Assembly (NCBI GenBank): GCA_964404205.1
Contig: CAYOJD010000064.1
Location: 1 to 18,868, forward strand
Source: CAZWBR01 sp964404205
GTDB lineage: Bacteria > Bacteroidota > Bacteroidia > Bacteroidales > Prolixibacteraceae
DNA: 18,868 nt
Direction of reading: 5' to 3'
A program made the position numbers and the translations under genes. Shown in pieces: positions 1-7,939 of the stretch (positions are counted from its first letter, which is position 1; each line of letters starts with the position of its first letter). Below the pieces are notes generated by a model. The model was not told the DNA's origin, did no database searches, and was given only the letters and a program-made list of their open reading frames with translations.

Positions 1-273
1 GGCAAAGAGGGCGCTTTTGTGAGGCAGGGCAACCTCCAACATCATATTCCATCCGTCGGGAAATCGGTTATCGATACTACCGGTGCAGGCGATTTCTTTG
101 CCGGTGGTTTTCTTGCCGGTCTGGCCAAAGGGTACGGCCTTGAGAAGTGTGGACGTTTGGGCGCCCTATTGGCAGGAAAAATAATCGGTACCGTGGGTGC
201 AAGCCTCTCTCCGGAAGAGTGGGCTAATTACGGGTGCAGGCGCAGAACCTTTGAAAGGAAAATAATCGGTTAA
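1..273 (+). CDS. PfkB/ribokinase-family kinase, C-terminal fragment (5' end outside window)
   Basis: The frame is open from base 1 and stops with TAA at 271-273, giving about 90 C-terminal residues of a cytoplasmic small-molecule kinase. The diagnostic motif is DTTGAGDFFAGGF (fragment residues 25-37), the second PfkB signature. In this family the GAGD aspartate (fragment residue 31, bases 91-93) is the catalytic base that activates the substrate hydroxyl, and the glycines form the anion hole for the ATP phosphates. The tail ending in 'GAS' and 'EEW' resembles the adenosine kinase/sugar kinase end of the family. The GTG at base 19 is an internal codon, not a start, because the upstream codons also read as kinase sequence. 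Substrate (sugar or nucleoside) cannot be decided without the N-terminal half. The gene converges with tyrS and shares its terminator. Confidence 0.88.
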   Translation, partial: GKEGAFVRQGNLQHHIPSVGKSVIDTTGAGDFFAGGFLAGLAKGYGLEKCGRLGALLAGKIIGTVGASLSPEEWANYGCRRRTFERKIIG

Positions 274-274
274 C

Positions 275-310
275 AAAAAGAGGTTTTCATCATGACGAAA
301 ACCTCTTTTT
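275..310. terminator. Bidirectional intrinsic terminator between the kinase and tyrS
   Basis: A perfect 14-bp inverted repeat (275-288 with 297-310) encloses an 8-nt loop. The left arm starts with five A and the right arm ends with five T, so either transcript ends in a U run after a G/C-containing stem (GAGG/CCTC). It lies 1 base after the kinase stop and about 18 bases beyond the tyrS stop, as expected for convergent genes sharing one terminator. Confidence 0.88.
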
Positions 311-328
311 GTTTGATGCAGGCAGCTG

Positions 329-1624
329 TTATTCCGCGATAAGCAGAAAGTAGTTTTTCTTTCCTTTCTGGATTAACAGGTACTTGCCGTTAATTAATTC
401 GCCGGCTGATACTTGTGTGTCTGGGCTTTCGATTTTGGCTTTGTTCATCGCCACACCGCCTCCGGCAATGGTGCGTCGAGCTTCGCCTTTCGAGGGGAAA
501 ACAGCACTCTTTTCGGCCAGTAAATCGACGATATTGATTCCGGTTTCCAATTCCGTTTTGGCAACGACAAACTGAGGTACCCCTTCGAAAACGGAAAGAA
601 AGGTGGCTTCGTCGAGTTTACGGAGTGTCTCTTCGGTACCTTTCCCGAAAAGAATTTCCGAAGCTTCGACAGCGGTGTTGTAAGCCTCTTCCGAGTGTAC
701 CATGCAGGTAACCTCTTTGGCCAGTCGTTTTTGCAACGGACGCAAGTGTGGTGCTTCCTGTTGTTCCTTAATTAGTTGTTCAATCTCTTCTTGGGTCAGC
801 AGGGTGAAGATTTTGATATATTTCTCGGCATCCTCATCGGAGGTATTCAGCCAGAATTGGTAGAATTTGTAAGGAGAAGTGCGTTCGGCATCCAGCCATA
901 CGTTGCCCGATTCGGTCTTCCCGAATTTGGTGCCATCGGCTTTTTTAATCAGCGGACAGGTCAATGCCCAGGCTTCGCCCCCCAGTTTGCGCCGAATCAA
1001 TTCCGTACCGGTGGTGATATTGCCCCATTGGTCTGACCCCCCCATCTGCAGTTTGCATTTTTTGGTTTGGAAAAGATGGAGAAAGTCGGTTCCCTGAACC
1101 AACTGGTAAGTAAATTCGGTAAACGACATTCCGGCAGCCCCGCTTTCGGGGTCGAAACGTTTCTTGACCGAGTCTTTGGCCATCATATAGTTGACGGTAA
1201 TATGTTTCCCGATATCGCGAATAAAATCGAGAAAGCTGAATGTGCTCATCCAGTCGTAGTTGTTCACCATTTCGGCAGCGTTGGGCGCATCCGATTCAAA
1301 ATCGAGAAAACGGGAGAGCTGGTTTTTCAGGCACTCCTGATTGTGGCGCAGGGTGGGTTCGTCGAGCAGGTTCCGCTCGAGCGATTTTCCCGACGGGTCA
1401 CCAATCATTCCGGTGGCACCGCCTACCAATACGATGGGTTTATGGCCGGCTACCTGAAAATGTTTCAGCATCATAACCCCGACCAGGTGACCAATATGTA
1501 ACGAATCAGCTGTTGGGTCGATTCCAACGTATGCGGTGGTCAATTCTTTTTTCAATTGCTCTTCCAGTCCGGGCATCATGTCGTGAATCATGCCCCTCCA
1601 ACTCAGTTCTTCAACAAAATTCAT
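329..1624 (-). CDS. tyrS: Tyrosyl-tRNA synthetase
   Basis: A full-length 431-residue class I aminoacyl-tRNA synthetase that activates tyrosine with ATP and charges tRNA-Tyr in the cytoplasm. Visible landmarks are the HIGH box (HIGH, residues 43-46), GGATGMIGDPSG (68-79), the tyrosine/ATP pocket segment GGSDQWGN (195-202), and the KMSKS-equivalent loop KFGKT (233-237). A C-terminal S4 RNA-binding domain covers about 365-425 and includes the 'FPSKGEARR' type motif. Length and layout fit the bacterial TyrRS group with an S4 tail. The start MNFVEEL at 1622-1624 is chosen because the HIGH box then falls at the usual distance; a later ATG (residue 12) would cut conserved sequence. The gene is monocistronic, between a shared terminator and a divergent gene. 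No T-box or other leader RNA is seen in the short upstream gap. Confidence 0.98.
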   Translation of the reverse strand: MNFVEELSWRGMIHDMMPGLEEQLKKELTTAYVGIDPTADSLHIGHLVGVMMLKHFQVAGHKPIVLVGGATGMIGDPSGKSLERNLLDEPTLRHNQECLKNQLSRFLDFESDAPNAAEMVNNYDWMSTFSFLDFIRDIGKHITVNYMMAKDSVKKRFDPESGAAGMSFTEFTYQLVQGTDFLHLFQTKKCKLQMGGSDQWGNITTGTELIRRKLGGEAWALTCPLIKKADGTKFGKTESGNVWLDAERTSPYKFYQFWLNTSDEDAEKYIKIFTLLTQEEIEQLIKEQQEAPHLRPLQKRLAKEVTCMVHSEEAYNTAVEASEILFGKGTEETLRKLDEATFLSVFEGVPQFVVAKTELETGINIVDLLAEKSAVFPSKGEARRTIAGGGVAMNKAKIESPDTQVSAGELINGKYLLIQKGKKNYFLLIAE

Positions 1625-1647
1625 GGTACTGATGATAAAAATTGATG

Positions 1648-1655
1648 CAAAAATA
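1648..1655 (-). promoter_or_regulatory. Candidate Bacteroidota -7 element for tyrS
   Basis: On the minus strand this reads TATTTTTG followed by C, matching the Bacteroidota housekeeping -7 consensus TAnnTTTG. It ends 24 bases before the tyrS ATG, so the leader would be short. No TTTG -33 box is present at about 20 bases upstream, so the call rests on the -7 element and its position only. Confidence 0.45.
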
Positions 1656-1747
1656 GTTCATTATTCGGTTTGACGGGTATTGGGCGGTGAAAAGAGGTGA
1701 TGAAATCACTATTTTCGTGAGACAATCGATGACCAAAATTGAAGTTT

Positions 1748-2833
1748 ATGAAAACTCTTCGTTCAAATTTGATTTTACTGGTGTTGACCCTGGTACTGGG
1801 ATTGCCATTTGCAGCTTCGGCCCGGCACAAGATTTATCTGATGAACCCAACGGTATGGAATCTCGAGAATACGCTGTGGCTGATGCAGAAGAAAGTTATC
1901 GATATACCGGATGCCGATCTGATTGGAGTCTGTTATTCGGGGGTGGCATACAACTATATGCTTACCGAAAAATTTATCAAAGATAAATCGCTGATTAATT
2001 GCAGTCTGGTATGGATGAAAGAGGATATTCAATCCGGTGAGGTATATGGGGAGAACCGTTGGACACCCTTTTTTAAGCAGATTGTAGCCGATGCCGATGC
2101 CATTCTCTTTTTCGGGGGCCCCGATATCCAGCCCTCGCTTTATGGTCAAAAACAGCATTTGCTTACCGTAGTAACCGACCCAAACCGTCATCTGTTTGAA
2201 GTCTCTTTTTTCTTTCAAATGATGGGTGGAAGCCGCAACGAAAGTTTCAAACCGTTGCTGGCTGAACATCCTGATTTGATTGTCAGGGCTTTTTGCCTTG
2301 GCATGCAAACCATGAATGTGGCCGCCGGCGGCACTTTGATGCAGGATATCCCGCAACAGGCTTATCAAAAAGTATTTACCGAAGATGTGCTGGCTATCGA
2401 CCCAAAGAATCAACATCGCAATTACAATACACTCCTCTTTCAGGACGAAGGTTTGATGGGTGGGTTTTTCCATCCGGTCAACGTATTGGATTTTGGTCTG
2501 CTGAGTGAGTTGTCCAAGAAAACAGGGCAGCGGGAGCCCTATGTTTATAGTTCACACCATCAGGCAGTGGGCGAGAAGGGGGCCAATCTCGATGTGATTG
2601 CCGTTTCGGAGGATGGGAGGATTGTGGAGGCACTTCAGCATCAGCGTTTTAAAAATGTAGTTGGGGTTCAGTTTCATCCCGAGCCACCAATGCTATACAA
2701 CCCCGAAACCCAATCCAGATTGAAACCGTCGGAATCGTTTGCCCCCAATGCCTATTTGCAATCGGTGAATAGTTTTTCGTTTCATCAGGCATTCTGGAGC
2801 GATTTCTCCGAAAGGATAAATGCGTTGAAATAA
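1748..2833 (+). CDS. Exported class I glutamine amidotransferase-like hydrolase (peptidase C26 type)
   Basis: A 361-residue protein when started at ATG 1748. An in-frame TTG at 1739 is less likely, because the ATG gives a clean signal peptide (MK, basic residue, hydrophobic stretch, cleavage after about AASA). The mature part has the class I amidotransferase fold signature in order: FGGPD (122-126); the nucleophile elbow FCLGMQ with Cys183; SSHHQ (268-272), typical of the gamma-glutamyl-gamma-aminobutyrate hydrolase (PuuD)/C26 branch; and QFHPE (308-312) supplying His310 and Glu312 of the triad. The likely chemistry is hydrolysis of a gamma-glutamyl amide or similar bond outside the cytoplasm. 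Two oddities are seen: Leu replaces the Arg common after the nucleophile in C26 enzymes (CRG), and about 35 extra residues lie between FGGPD and the elbow. The substrate is unknown. It is divergent from tyrS and 50 bases upstream of another exported protein. Confidence 0.85.
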   Translation: MKTLRSNLILLVLTLVLGLPFAASARHKIYLMNPTVWNLENTLWLMQKKVIDIPDADLIGVCYSGVAYNYMLTEKFIKDKSLINCSLVWMKEDIQSGEVYGENRWTPFFKQIVADADAILFFGGPDIQPSLYGQKQHLLTVVTDPNRHLFEVSFFFQMMGGSRNESFKPLLAEHPDLIVRAFCLGMQTMNVAAGGTLMQDIPQQAYQKVFTEDVLAIDPKNQHRNYNTLLFQDEGLMGGFFHPVNVLDFGLLSELSKKTGQREPYVYSSHHQAVGEKGANLDVIAVSEDGRIVEALQHQRFKNVVGVQFHPEPPMLYNPETQSRLKPSESFAPNAYLQSVNSFSFHQAFWSDFSERINALK

Positions 2834-2883
2834 TTGATAAAACAAAATCAATAATTTATCCGTTTATAGATAAAAACTGAAAA

Positions 2884-3426
2884 ATGAGAAAACTTGCATC
2901 GCTTTTATTATTATCGGCATTTTTAGCCTTTTTTGTTCAACTTCATTCGGCTTCGGCCCAAGTGGGAAAAAGTATTTCAGCTCTGGTGATTACCGATCCT
3001 GAAAATCAGGCTAAAGCACTGCCTTTTGTTGGCGAAAAGGTGTTGATGATTTTGTATACCGACCCCGATGTGAAAGATGTAAACGATGTTCTTTCGGAAG
3101 CAGTAAAAGCCAAACATTTTGATCCTTCGAAATATGCCGGCATAGGTATTGCCAATTGTAAGGATACCTGGATTCCCAATTCCGGTATCAGGATGAAAGC
3201 CCGCCAGAAGGAGAAACAGTTCCCCGGTTCGGTAATTATGCTCGATGAGAATTATATCCTTTCGTCTGCATGGGGGCTTGGCGATTGCAATTCGACTGGC
3301 GTAGTGGTAATTGTGGGAAAGGACAAGTCGATAAAGTATGTGAAGAAAGTGAAAGCGGAGGAGGAGAGTAAAGCCATTGTCGCCGAGGTTATTAAAGTGC
3401 TTGAGAATGAGTTGGACAAACTTTAA
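2884..3426 (+). CDS. YtfJ-like exported thioredoxin-fold protein
   Basis: A 180-residue protein with a clear signal peptide (MRK, Leu-rich core, cleavage near SASA-Q, residues 1-26). The rest resembles the YtfJ family of periplasmic thioredoxin-fold proteins. It has a beta strand KVLMILYTDPDVKDVND (52-68), 'GIGIANCKDTWIPNSGIRM' (86-104), a 'KQFPGSVIMLDENYILSSAW' stretch (111-130) and a final strand GVVVIVGKDKSIKYVKK (139-155). It lacks a CXXC redox pair: its only cysteines are Cys92 and Cys135, so classical disulfide exchange is not supported. E. coli YtfJ has no firmly assigned role. The gene is preceded by 50 AT-rich bases after the C26-type hydrolase and could be co-transcribed with it. 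Assignment rests on pattern recognition of family motifs. Confidence 0.7.
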   Translation: MRKLASLLLLSAFLAFFVQLHSASAQVGKSISALVITDPENQAKALPFVGEKVLMILYTDPDVKDVNDVLSEAVKAKHFDPSKYAGIGIANCKDTWIPNSGIRMKARQKEKQFPGSVIMLDENYILSSAWGLGDCNSTGVVVIVGKDKSIKYVKKVKAEEESKAIVAEVIKVLENELDKL

Positions 3427-3651
3427 TCATAACGTGCGGTTGGTTTGATATTTTTAGAATAATGGTGAGTTGTGTCTTTTTTTTGATTTCTTATTTGGGT
3501 TGAATTTTTTATTTGTTTTTGTATTATTTTTCAATGATCTCAAAAAAAACAGGATCAGCCCGAACAAGATTTACGCTACGGTTGTTAATAATCTCAATTA
3601 GAATAAAATGAAAAATAATTTCAGCAACACTTTACTCAAATCCGTTAAACA
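3427..3651. other. AT-rich intergenic region ahead of the efflux operon
   Basis: These 225 bases hold no recognisable gene. They are rich in A/T runs (for example around 3474-3535) and must contain the promoter of the RND operon, but I find no good TTTG/TAnnTTTG pair and no regulator gene or clear operator dyad. A 15-codon reading frame (3608-3655, MKNNFSNTLLKSVKQ) ends in a TGA that overlaps the ATG at 3652 as ATGA. This arrangement would allow translational coupling but has no further support. Confidence 0.5.
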
Positions 3652-3678
3652 ATGAAAAAGTTTTTTTTATTTTTTTGA
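3652..3678 (+). other. Poly-T frame break in the adaptor's lipoprotein signal
   Basis: From ATG 3652 the frame reads Met-Lys-Lys then Phe/Leu codons across a T8 run (3661-3668), an A, and a T7 run (3670-3676), and meets TGA at 3676-3678. Adding one T to either run, or a -1 slip, joins it to the open adaptor frame and yields MKKFFFIFLISFVVLASC (or the FFLFFL variant), a textbook lipoprotein signal with an LASC lipobox. The break may be a sequencing error in a homopolymer, slippage used by the cell, or a true mutation. Confidence 0.75.
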
Positions 3679-4796
3679 TTTCTTTTGTTGTTTTAGCTTC
3701 GTGCCAAAAACAAAAAAAGCAAACTGGGCCACTAGCTTACCCAGTTGTTAAGGTGGTAAAACAAGAGGTTCCTTTTGTAAAAGAATTTGTAGGGCAAACT
3801 TATGGTTTATTTGATATTTCTATCAGGGCCAGGGCCGATGGGTTTGTCAAGGGGATTCACTTCAAAGAAGGGAGCCATGTCAAAAAAGGTCAGCTTCTTT
3901 ACACTATCGATTCGGCTCCGTTTGATGCCAAGGTTGCTGAAGTTGAAGGGAAGGTAGCTGAATCAAAAACCCGTCTGGCAAAGGCCGAAAGTGATTATGC
4001 GCGATACAAACCGCTGGTTGAGACCAACGCGGTGAGCAAGAGTGATTTCGATGCAGCAGTCGCTAATTTGGGTGCCGCCAAGGCCGGACTGGAAGCCAGT
4101 GAAGCTTCACTACGTTTTTCAAGGATCCAGCAGGGTTATACCCGCATTGTCTCTCCAATCGACGGGATTATTGGCCGAACGGAAGCTAAAGTTTCAGATT
4201 ATGTAGGCGTTGCCCCCAATCCTGTGGTATTAAACACCGTATCCCGAATCGATACAATTTTAGTCCGGTTCTCGTTTACGGAAACCCAGTTTCTTGCATT
4301 CCAAAAGGCCCGGCAGGTACTCGATAGCCTGAATCTGGCTTCTTCAACTGATATCATGAAAATTGAACTGTTATTTTCCGATGGGTCCAAGCATCCGTAT
4401 CCAGGCAAGATTGACTTTGTGAACCGTAGTGTAGATCCGAGTACCGGAACCATTTCGGTTCAGGCATCGTTCCCAAATCCTGAACAGTCTGTTCGTCCGG
4501 GCTTGTTTGCAAAGATGCGGATGAGCCTATTTATCCCGATTCAGTCCATGTTACTTCCGCAAAAAGCAATTATGGAGATTCAGGGACGTTATAACGTTTT
4601 TGTAGTTGATGCCGAAAATAAGATTGAGTTCAGGCCAATTGAGGTCGGAGATACTTACGGCGATATGTGGATAGTTAAGTCGGGCCTGACGGGTGACGAG
4701 AAAGTGGTACTGGAAGGGTTGACTCAGGTTCGATCCGGTATGGTTATCGATCCCAAAGAGACAGAATTCAAATCAGTACGTACTCCTAACAACTAA
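3675..4796 (+). CDS. RND efflux periplasmic adaptor (membrane fusion lipoprotein, AcrA/MexA type)
   Basis: This adaptor links an inner-membrane RND pump to an outer-membrane channel. The continuous frame opens with TTG 3675 (373 residues), but the natural start is probably ATG 3652, one frame away across poly-T tracts, because that restores a full lipoprotein signal. The lipidated cysteine is at 3702-3704 (LASC). Numbered from the TTG, the domains are: first half-lipoyl segment around 48-82 (RARADGFVKGIHFKEGSHVKKG); an alpha-helical hairpin about 84-150 rich in Ala/Glu/Lys; second half-lipoyl about 155-185 (IVSPIDGIIGRTEAKVSDYVG); then beta-barrel and membrane-proximal domains to the end (GLTQVRSGMVI). 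This order is that of the AcrA/MexA family. It is first in a three-gene operon, 5 bases before the pump. Substrates cannot be read from sequence. If the frame break is real and not suppressed, the product would be missing or poorly exported. Confidence 0.9.
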   Translation: MISFVVLASCQKQKKQTGPLAYPVVKVVKQEVPFVKEFVGQTYGLFDISIRARADGFVKGIHFKEGSHVKKGQLLYTIDSAPFDAKVAEVEGKVAESKTRLAKAESDYARYKPLVETNAVSKSDFDAAVANLGAAKAGLEASEASLRFSRIQQGYTRIVSPIDGIIGRTEAKVSDYVGVAPNPVVLNTVSRIDTILVRFSFTETQFLAFQKARQVLDSLNLASSTDIMKIELLFSDGSKHPYPGKIDFVNRSVDPSTGTISVQASFPNPEQSVRPGLFAKMRMSLFIPIQSMLLPQKAIMEIQGRYNVFVVDAENKIEFRPIEVGDTYGDMWIVKSGLTGDEKVVLEGLTQVRSGMVIDPKETEFKSVRTPNN

Positions 4797-4801
4797 TCAT
4801 T

Positions 4802-7800
4802 ATGGGAAATTTCTTTGTCAGGCGACCAATTGTGGCGATGGTGATAGCCATAGTCACAGTCATCGTAGGTACAATTTCATTGACGAGTCTGCCAATGGAG
4901 CAGTATCCCGATATAACCCCGCCCATGGTTGAAGTCCGGGCCAACTATACAGGAGCCAATGCAACTAATATTGAACAGTCGGTAGCGACGCCTCTCGAAC
5001 AGCAGATCAACGGGGTCGATAATATGCTTTATATGAAATCGACCAATTCGAGTGATGGTTCAATGAGTTTGAAGATATCGTTTGAAGTGGGAACTGACCC
5101 CGATATGAATACCGTGTTTACCCAGAACCGTGTGGCCTCGGCAACGGCCAAACTGCCTGAAGAGGTGAAAAAGATGGGTGTAACCACGAATAAGAGCATG
5201 AGTAACATTGTCATGTTGCTTGCCGTTTATTCCGATGGCCGTTACGACCGAACTTTCCTTGGGAATTATGCCATTATCAATATACAGGATGTTTTGGCCC
5301 GTATCAAAGGGGTAGGACGTTCGCAGGTAATGGGTGCCAGCGATTATTCGATGCGTATATGGGTAAAACCCGACCGTCTTTCGCAAACCGGACTTACCGT
5401 TAACGATATCAGCAATGCCATCAGGCAGCAAAATATTATTGTTCCGGGTGGAAAATTCGGTGCTGAGCCAGCCCCTCAAGGTACTGAGTTTACCTATACG
5501 GTTACACTTCCGGACAGATTGGTGTCAGAAGCCGAGTTTGGTGAGATTGTAATCAGGACTAACAGCGACGGTAATCAGATTCGATTAAAAGATGTGGCGT
5601 CAGTCGAACTTGGTGCTGAGGTCTATTCATCTCAAGCCAATTTTAAAGGCAAAGAATGTTCCGTTATCGCAATCTACCAAGCTCCGGGTAGCAATGCCGT
5701 TGAATTGGGCAAATCGATCCTGGAGACAATGGATGAGTTGAAAACGTCGTTTCCCGAGGGGATGACCTACGATGTGGCACTCGACGCTACTGCCCCAATT
5801 ACCGCAGGCTTGGAAGAGGTATCAATCACCCTTATTGTGGCTTTGATTTTGGTGATTCTGGTTGTTTACCTTTTTATTCAGGACTGGAGGGCTACCTTGA
5901 TACCAACCATTGCCATTCCGGTTTCGCTCATTGGCGCTTTTGCCGTTTTCCCGTTGCTGGGTTTCACCATTAATACCCTCTCGCTGCTTGGACTTGTGCT
6001 GGCCATCGGTATTGTTGTTGACGATGCCATTGTGGTAGTCGAGGCGGTTCAGGTCAATATCGAAAAAGGGATGAACGCTAAAGATGCTACCATTCTGGCA
6101 ATGAAAGAAGTTACCGCACCGGTAATTGCCACCACGCTGGTGCTTGTAGCCGTATTTATTCCGGTTGCTACCATGGGTGGCATAACCGGTCGGCTCTATC
6201 AGCAATTTGCCATTACAGTAGCCGTTTCAGTGGTATTCTCGTCTATCAATGCTTTAACTTTGAGTCCGGCCCTGGCTTCTCTTATGCTGCGTAAGCCCGA
6301 AAAGCCAGGCGGTATATTGGGCCGTTTCTTTGGAAAATTTAACAACGCCTTCGACCGGTCATCGGTTAGTTATATGAACTGGGTGAATGTTGCCGCACGA
6401 AAAATTACCCGAAGCCTTGTTTTTATCGGGGTAATCGTGATACTTACTTTAGGGTTGATGAAGATTGTTCCTGGCGGATTTATCCCGGAGGAAGATCAGG
6501 GATATCTCTATGTCAATATTCAGTTACCCGATGCGGCTTCGCTTCAGCGAACCAACAGTGTAGTGAAACAGGCCGAAGCGGTACTCTCACAGTTCCCGGC
6601 TATTGATGGTGTAACCGCAATATCAGGGTTTAGTTTGATGTCGGGCAGTATGAGTACCAACTCTGCTGTGATTTTCGTTACCTTGCAAAACTGGGCCGAT
6701 CGGAAACTCACGGTTAACCAGTTGTCGCAATACCTGAACGGGCTTTTTTATATGAATATTAAGGAAGCGACAGTGTATGCCTTTGGCCCTCCGGCAATTC
6801 CGGGTTTAGGAAATGGCTCAGGTTTTTCGATGATGATTCAGGATAAAGGTGGAAATACGCCGCAATATTTGGCCGAAAAGGTAAATGAATTTATGCAGGC
6901 AGCTCGTCAGCGTCCAGAAATTGGAAGTGTGTTCACCTCTTTCAGGGCAGATGTGCCGCAGCGCAAAATCGAAATAAACCGCGATATGGCGCTAAAAGCA
7001 GGTGTCCCGCTGAATGACCTTTATTCGACCATCAGTGCATTTTTGGGAGGTTCGTATATTAGTGACTTTAATCGTTTTGGCCGTCTTTACAGAGCCTACA
7101 TTCAGGCGGCGCCCGAATATAGAAACGATGAAAGCGGGTTGAATTCATTTTTTGTCCGCAACGCCAATGGGGAGCCGGTCCCACTTTCATCGCTGGTAAC
7201 CGTCGAAAATAGCTATGGCCCCGATTTTACCAGTCGTTACAACCTCTATCGTTCGGCTGAACTATCCGGATCCCCAGCGCAGGGTTACACATCAGCTCAG
7301 GCGTTGGATGCATTGGAAGAGGTCGCCGCGCAAACACTTCCCCCCAACATGGGTTACGAATGGTCGAACATGTCGTATCAGGAAAGGGAAGCTTCCGGAA
7401 GTGGATCGATAGTTTTTGTGTTTGCCCTCCTGTTTGTATTCCTGATTTTGGCAGCGCAATACGAAAGTTGGTCGTTACCATTCAGTATTTTGTTGGGAAC
7501 GCCGTTTGCCGTATTTGGCGCGTTGCTCTTTATCTATCTGGCACGATTTGTAAGTCCAACTTTCGAGAATAATGTCTATATGCAGATTTCGCTGGTAATG
7601 CTAATTGCGATGGCGGCCAAGAATGCCATCCTGATTGTAGAGTTTGCCAAGCTGAAATTTGATGAAGGGTTATCGCTCTTCGATGCGGCAGTGGCGGCAG
7701 CCAGACTTCGTTTCCGTCCAATTCTGATGACCGCTTTCTCCTTTATTTTAGGCGTGTTGCCGCTTGTAATCGCTTCAGGAGCCGGTGCAGAAGCGCGAAA

Positions 7801-7939
7801 AGTGATGGGGATGGCACTGTTGGGCGGTATGACCATTGCGACCATCATTGGCGTTGTTCTTTATCCAATGCTTTTCGTATTCATCGGAAAGATTGCAGGA
7901 TACGAGAAAAAAAGGATGCAAAATCAATTGGAATCATGA
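4802..7939 (+). CDS. RND multidrug-type efflux pump, inner-membrane subunit (AcrB/MexB, HAE-1 family)
   Basis: A 1045-residue proton-driven transporter, the usual length for AcrB homologues. TM1 lies at about 10-28, a large periplasmic loop at about 30-335, a TM2-6 block starts at about 341, TM7 at about 537-555, a second periplasmic loop follows to about 865, and TM8-12 close the protein. The proton-relay residues fall exactly at AcrB numbering: Asp407-Asp408 in GIVVDDAIVVVEA (bases 6020-6025) and Lys940 in AAKNAILIVEFAK (bases 7619-7621). This supports an intact, functional pump and the HAE-1 rather than the heavy-metal (CusA) group. The ATG is 5 bases after the adaptor stop, and the stop overlaps the next gene's start as ATGA. 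Expected role: export of lipophilic compounds, drugs or bile-like amphiphiles; the real substrate is unknown. Confidence 0.97.
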   Translation: MGNFFVRRPIVAMVIAIVTVIVGTISLTSLPMEQYPDITPPMVEVRANYTGANATNIEQSVATPLEQQINGVDNMLYMKSTNSSDGSMSLKISFEVGTDPDMNTVFTQNRVASATAKLPEEVKKMGVTTNKSMSNIVMLLAVYSDGRYDRTFLGNYAIINIQDVLARIKGVGRSQVMGASDYSMRIWVKPDRLSQTGLTVNDISNAIRQQNIIVPGGKFGAEPAPQGTEFTYTVTLPDRLVSEAEFGEIVIRTNSDGNQIRLKDVASVELGAEVYSSQANFKGKECSVIAIYQAPGSNAVELGKSILETMDELKTSFPEGMTYDVALDATAPITAGLEEVSITLIVALILVILVVYLFIQDWRATLIPTIAIPVSLIGAFAVFPLLGFTINTLSLLGLVLAIGIVVDDAIVVVEAVQVNIEKGMNAKDATILAMKEVTAPVIATTLVLVAVFIPVATMGGITGRLYQQFAITVAVSVVFSSINALTLSPALASLMLRKPEKPGGILGRFFGKFNNAFDRSSVSYMNWVNVAARKITRSLVFIGVIVILTLGLMKIVPGGFIPEEDQGYLYVNIQLPDAASLQRTNSVVKQAEAVLSQFPAIDGVTAISGFSLMSGSMSTNSAVIFVTLQNWADRKLTVNQLSQYLNGLFYMNIKEATVYAFGPPAIPGLGNGSGFSMMIQDKGGNTPQYLAEKVNEFMQAARQRPEIGSVFTSFRADVPQRKIEINRDMALKAGVPLNDLYSTISAFLGGSYISDFNRFGRLYRAYIQAAPEYRNDESGLNSFFVRNANGEPVPLSSLVTVENSYGPDFTSRYNLYRSAELSGSPAQGYTSAQALDALEEVAAQTLPPNMGYEWSNMSYQEREASGSGSIVFVFALLFVFLILAAQYESWSLPFSILLGTPFAVFGALLFIYLARFVSPTFENNVYMQISLVMLIAMAAKNAILIVEFAKLKFDEGLSLFDAAVAAARLRFRPILMTAFSFILGVLPLVIASGAGAEARKVMGMALLGGMTIATIIGVVLYPMLFVFIGKIAGYEKKRMQNQLES

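Noticed and set aside
914..928. Non-canonical KMSKS loop (KFGKT) in TyrRS
   Set aside because: KFGKT is the normal form in many bacterial tyrosyl-tRNA synthetases, so it is not a defect.
1710..1717. TATTTTCG as a promoter for the C26-type hydrolase
   Set aside because: One mismatch to TAnnTTTG and no -33 TTTG at proper spacing (the nearest TTG is 26 bases away); too weak to annotate.
1775..2473. 232-codon frame antisense to the C26-type hydrolase
   Set aside because: The sense frame has a signal peptide and the Cys/His/Glu triad; the antisense frame has no recognisable domain.
2833..2874. Two short A/T-rich inverted repeats between the C26-type hydrolase and the YtfJ-like gene
   Set aside because: Six-base AT-rich arms with 8-base loops are weak and likely by chance; no U run follows.
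3494..3521. TTTG ... TGTTTTTG pair as promoter of the efflux operon
   Set aside because: Spacing is only 16 bases and the -7 element has a mismatch in its conserved TA; chance matches are expected in such AT-rich sequence.
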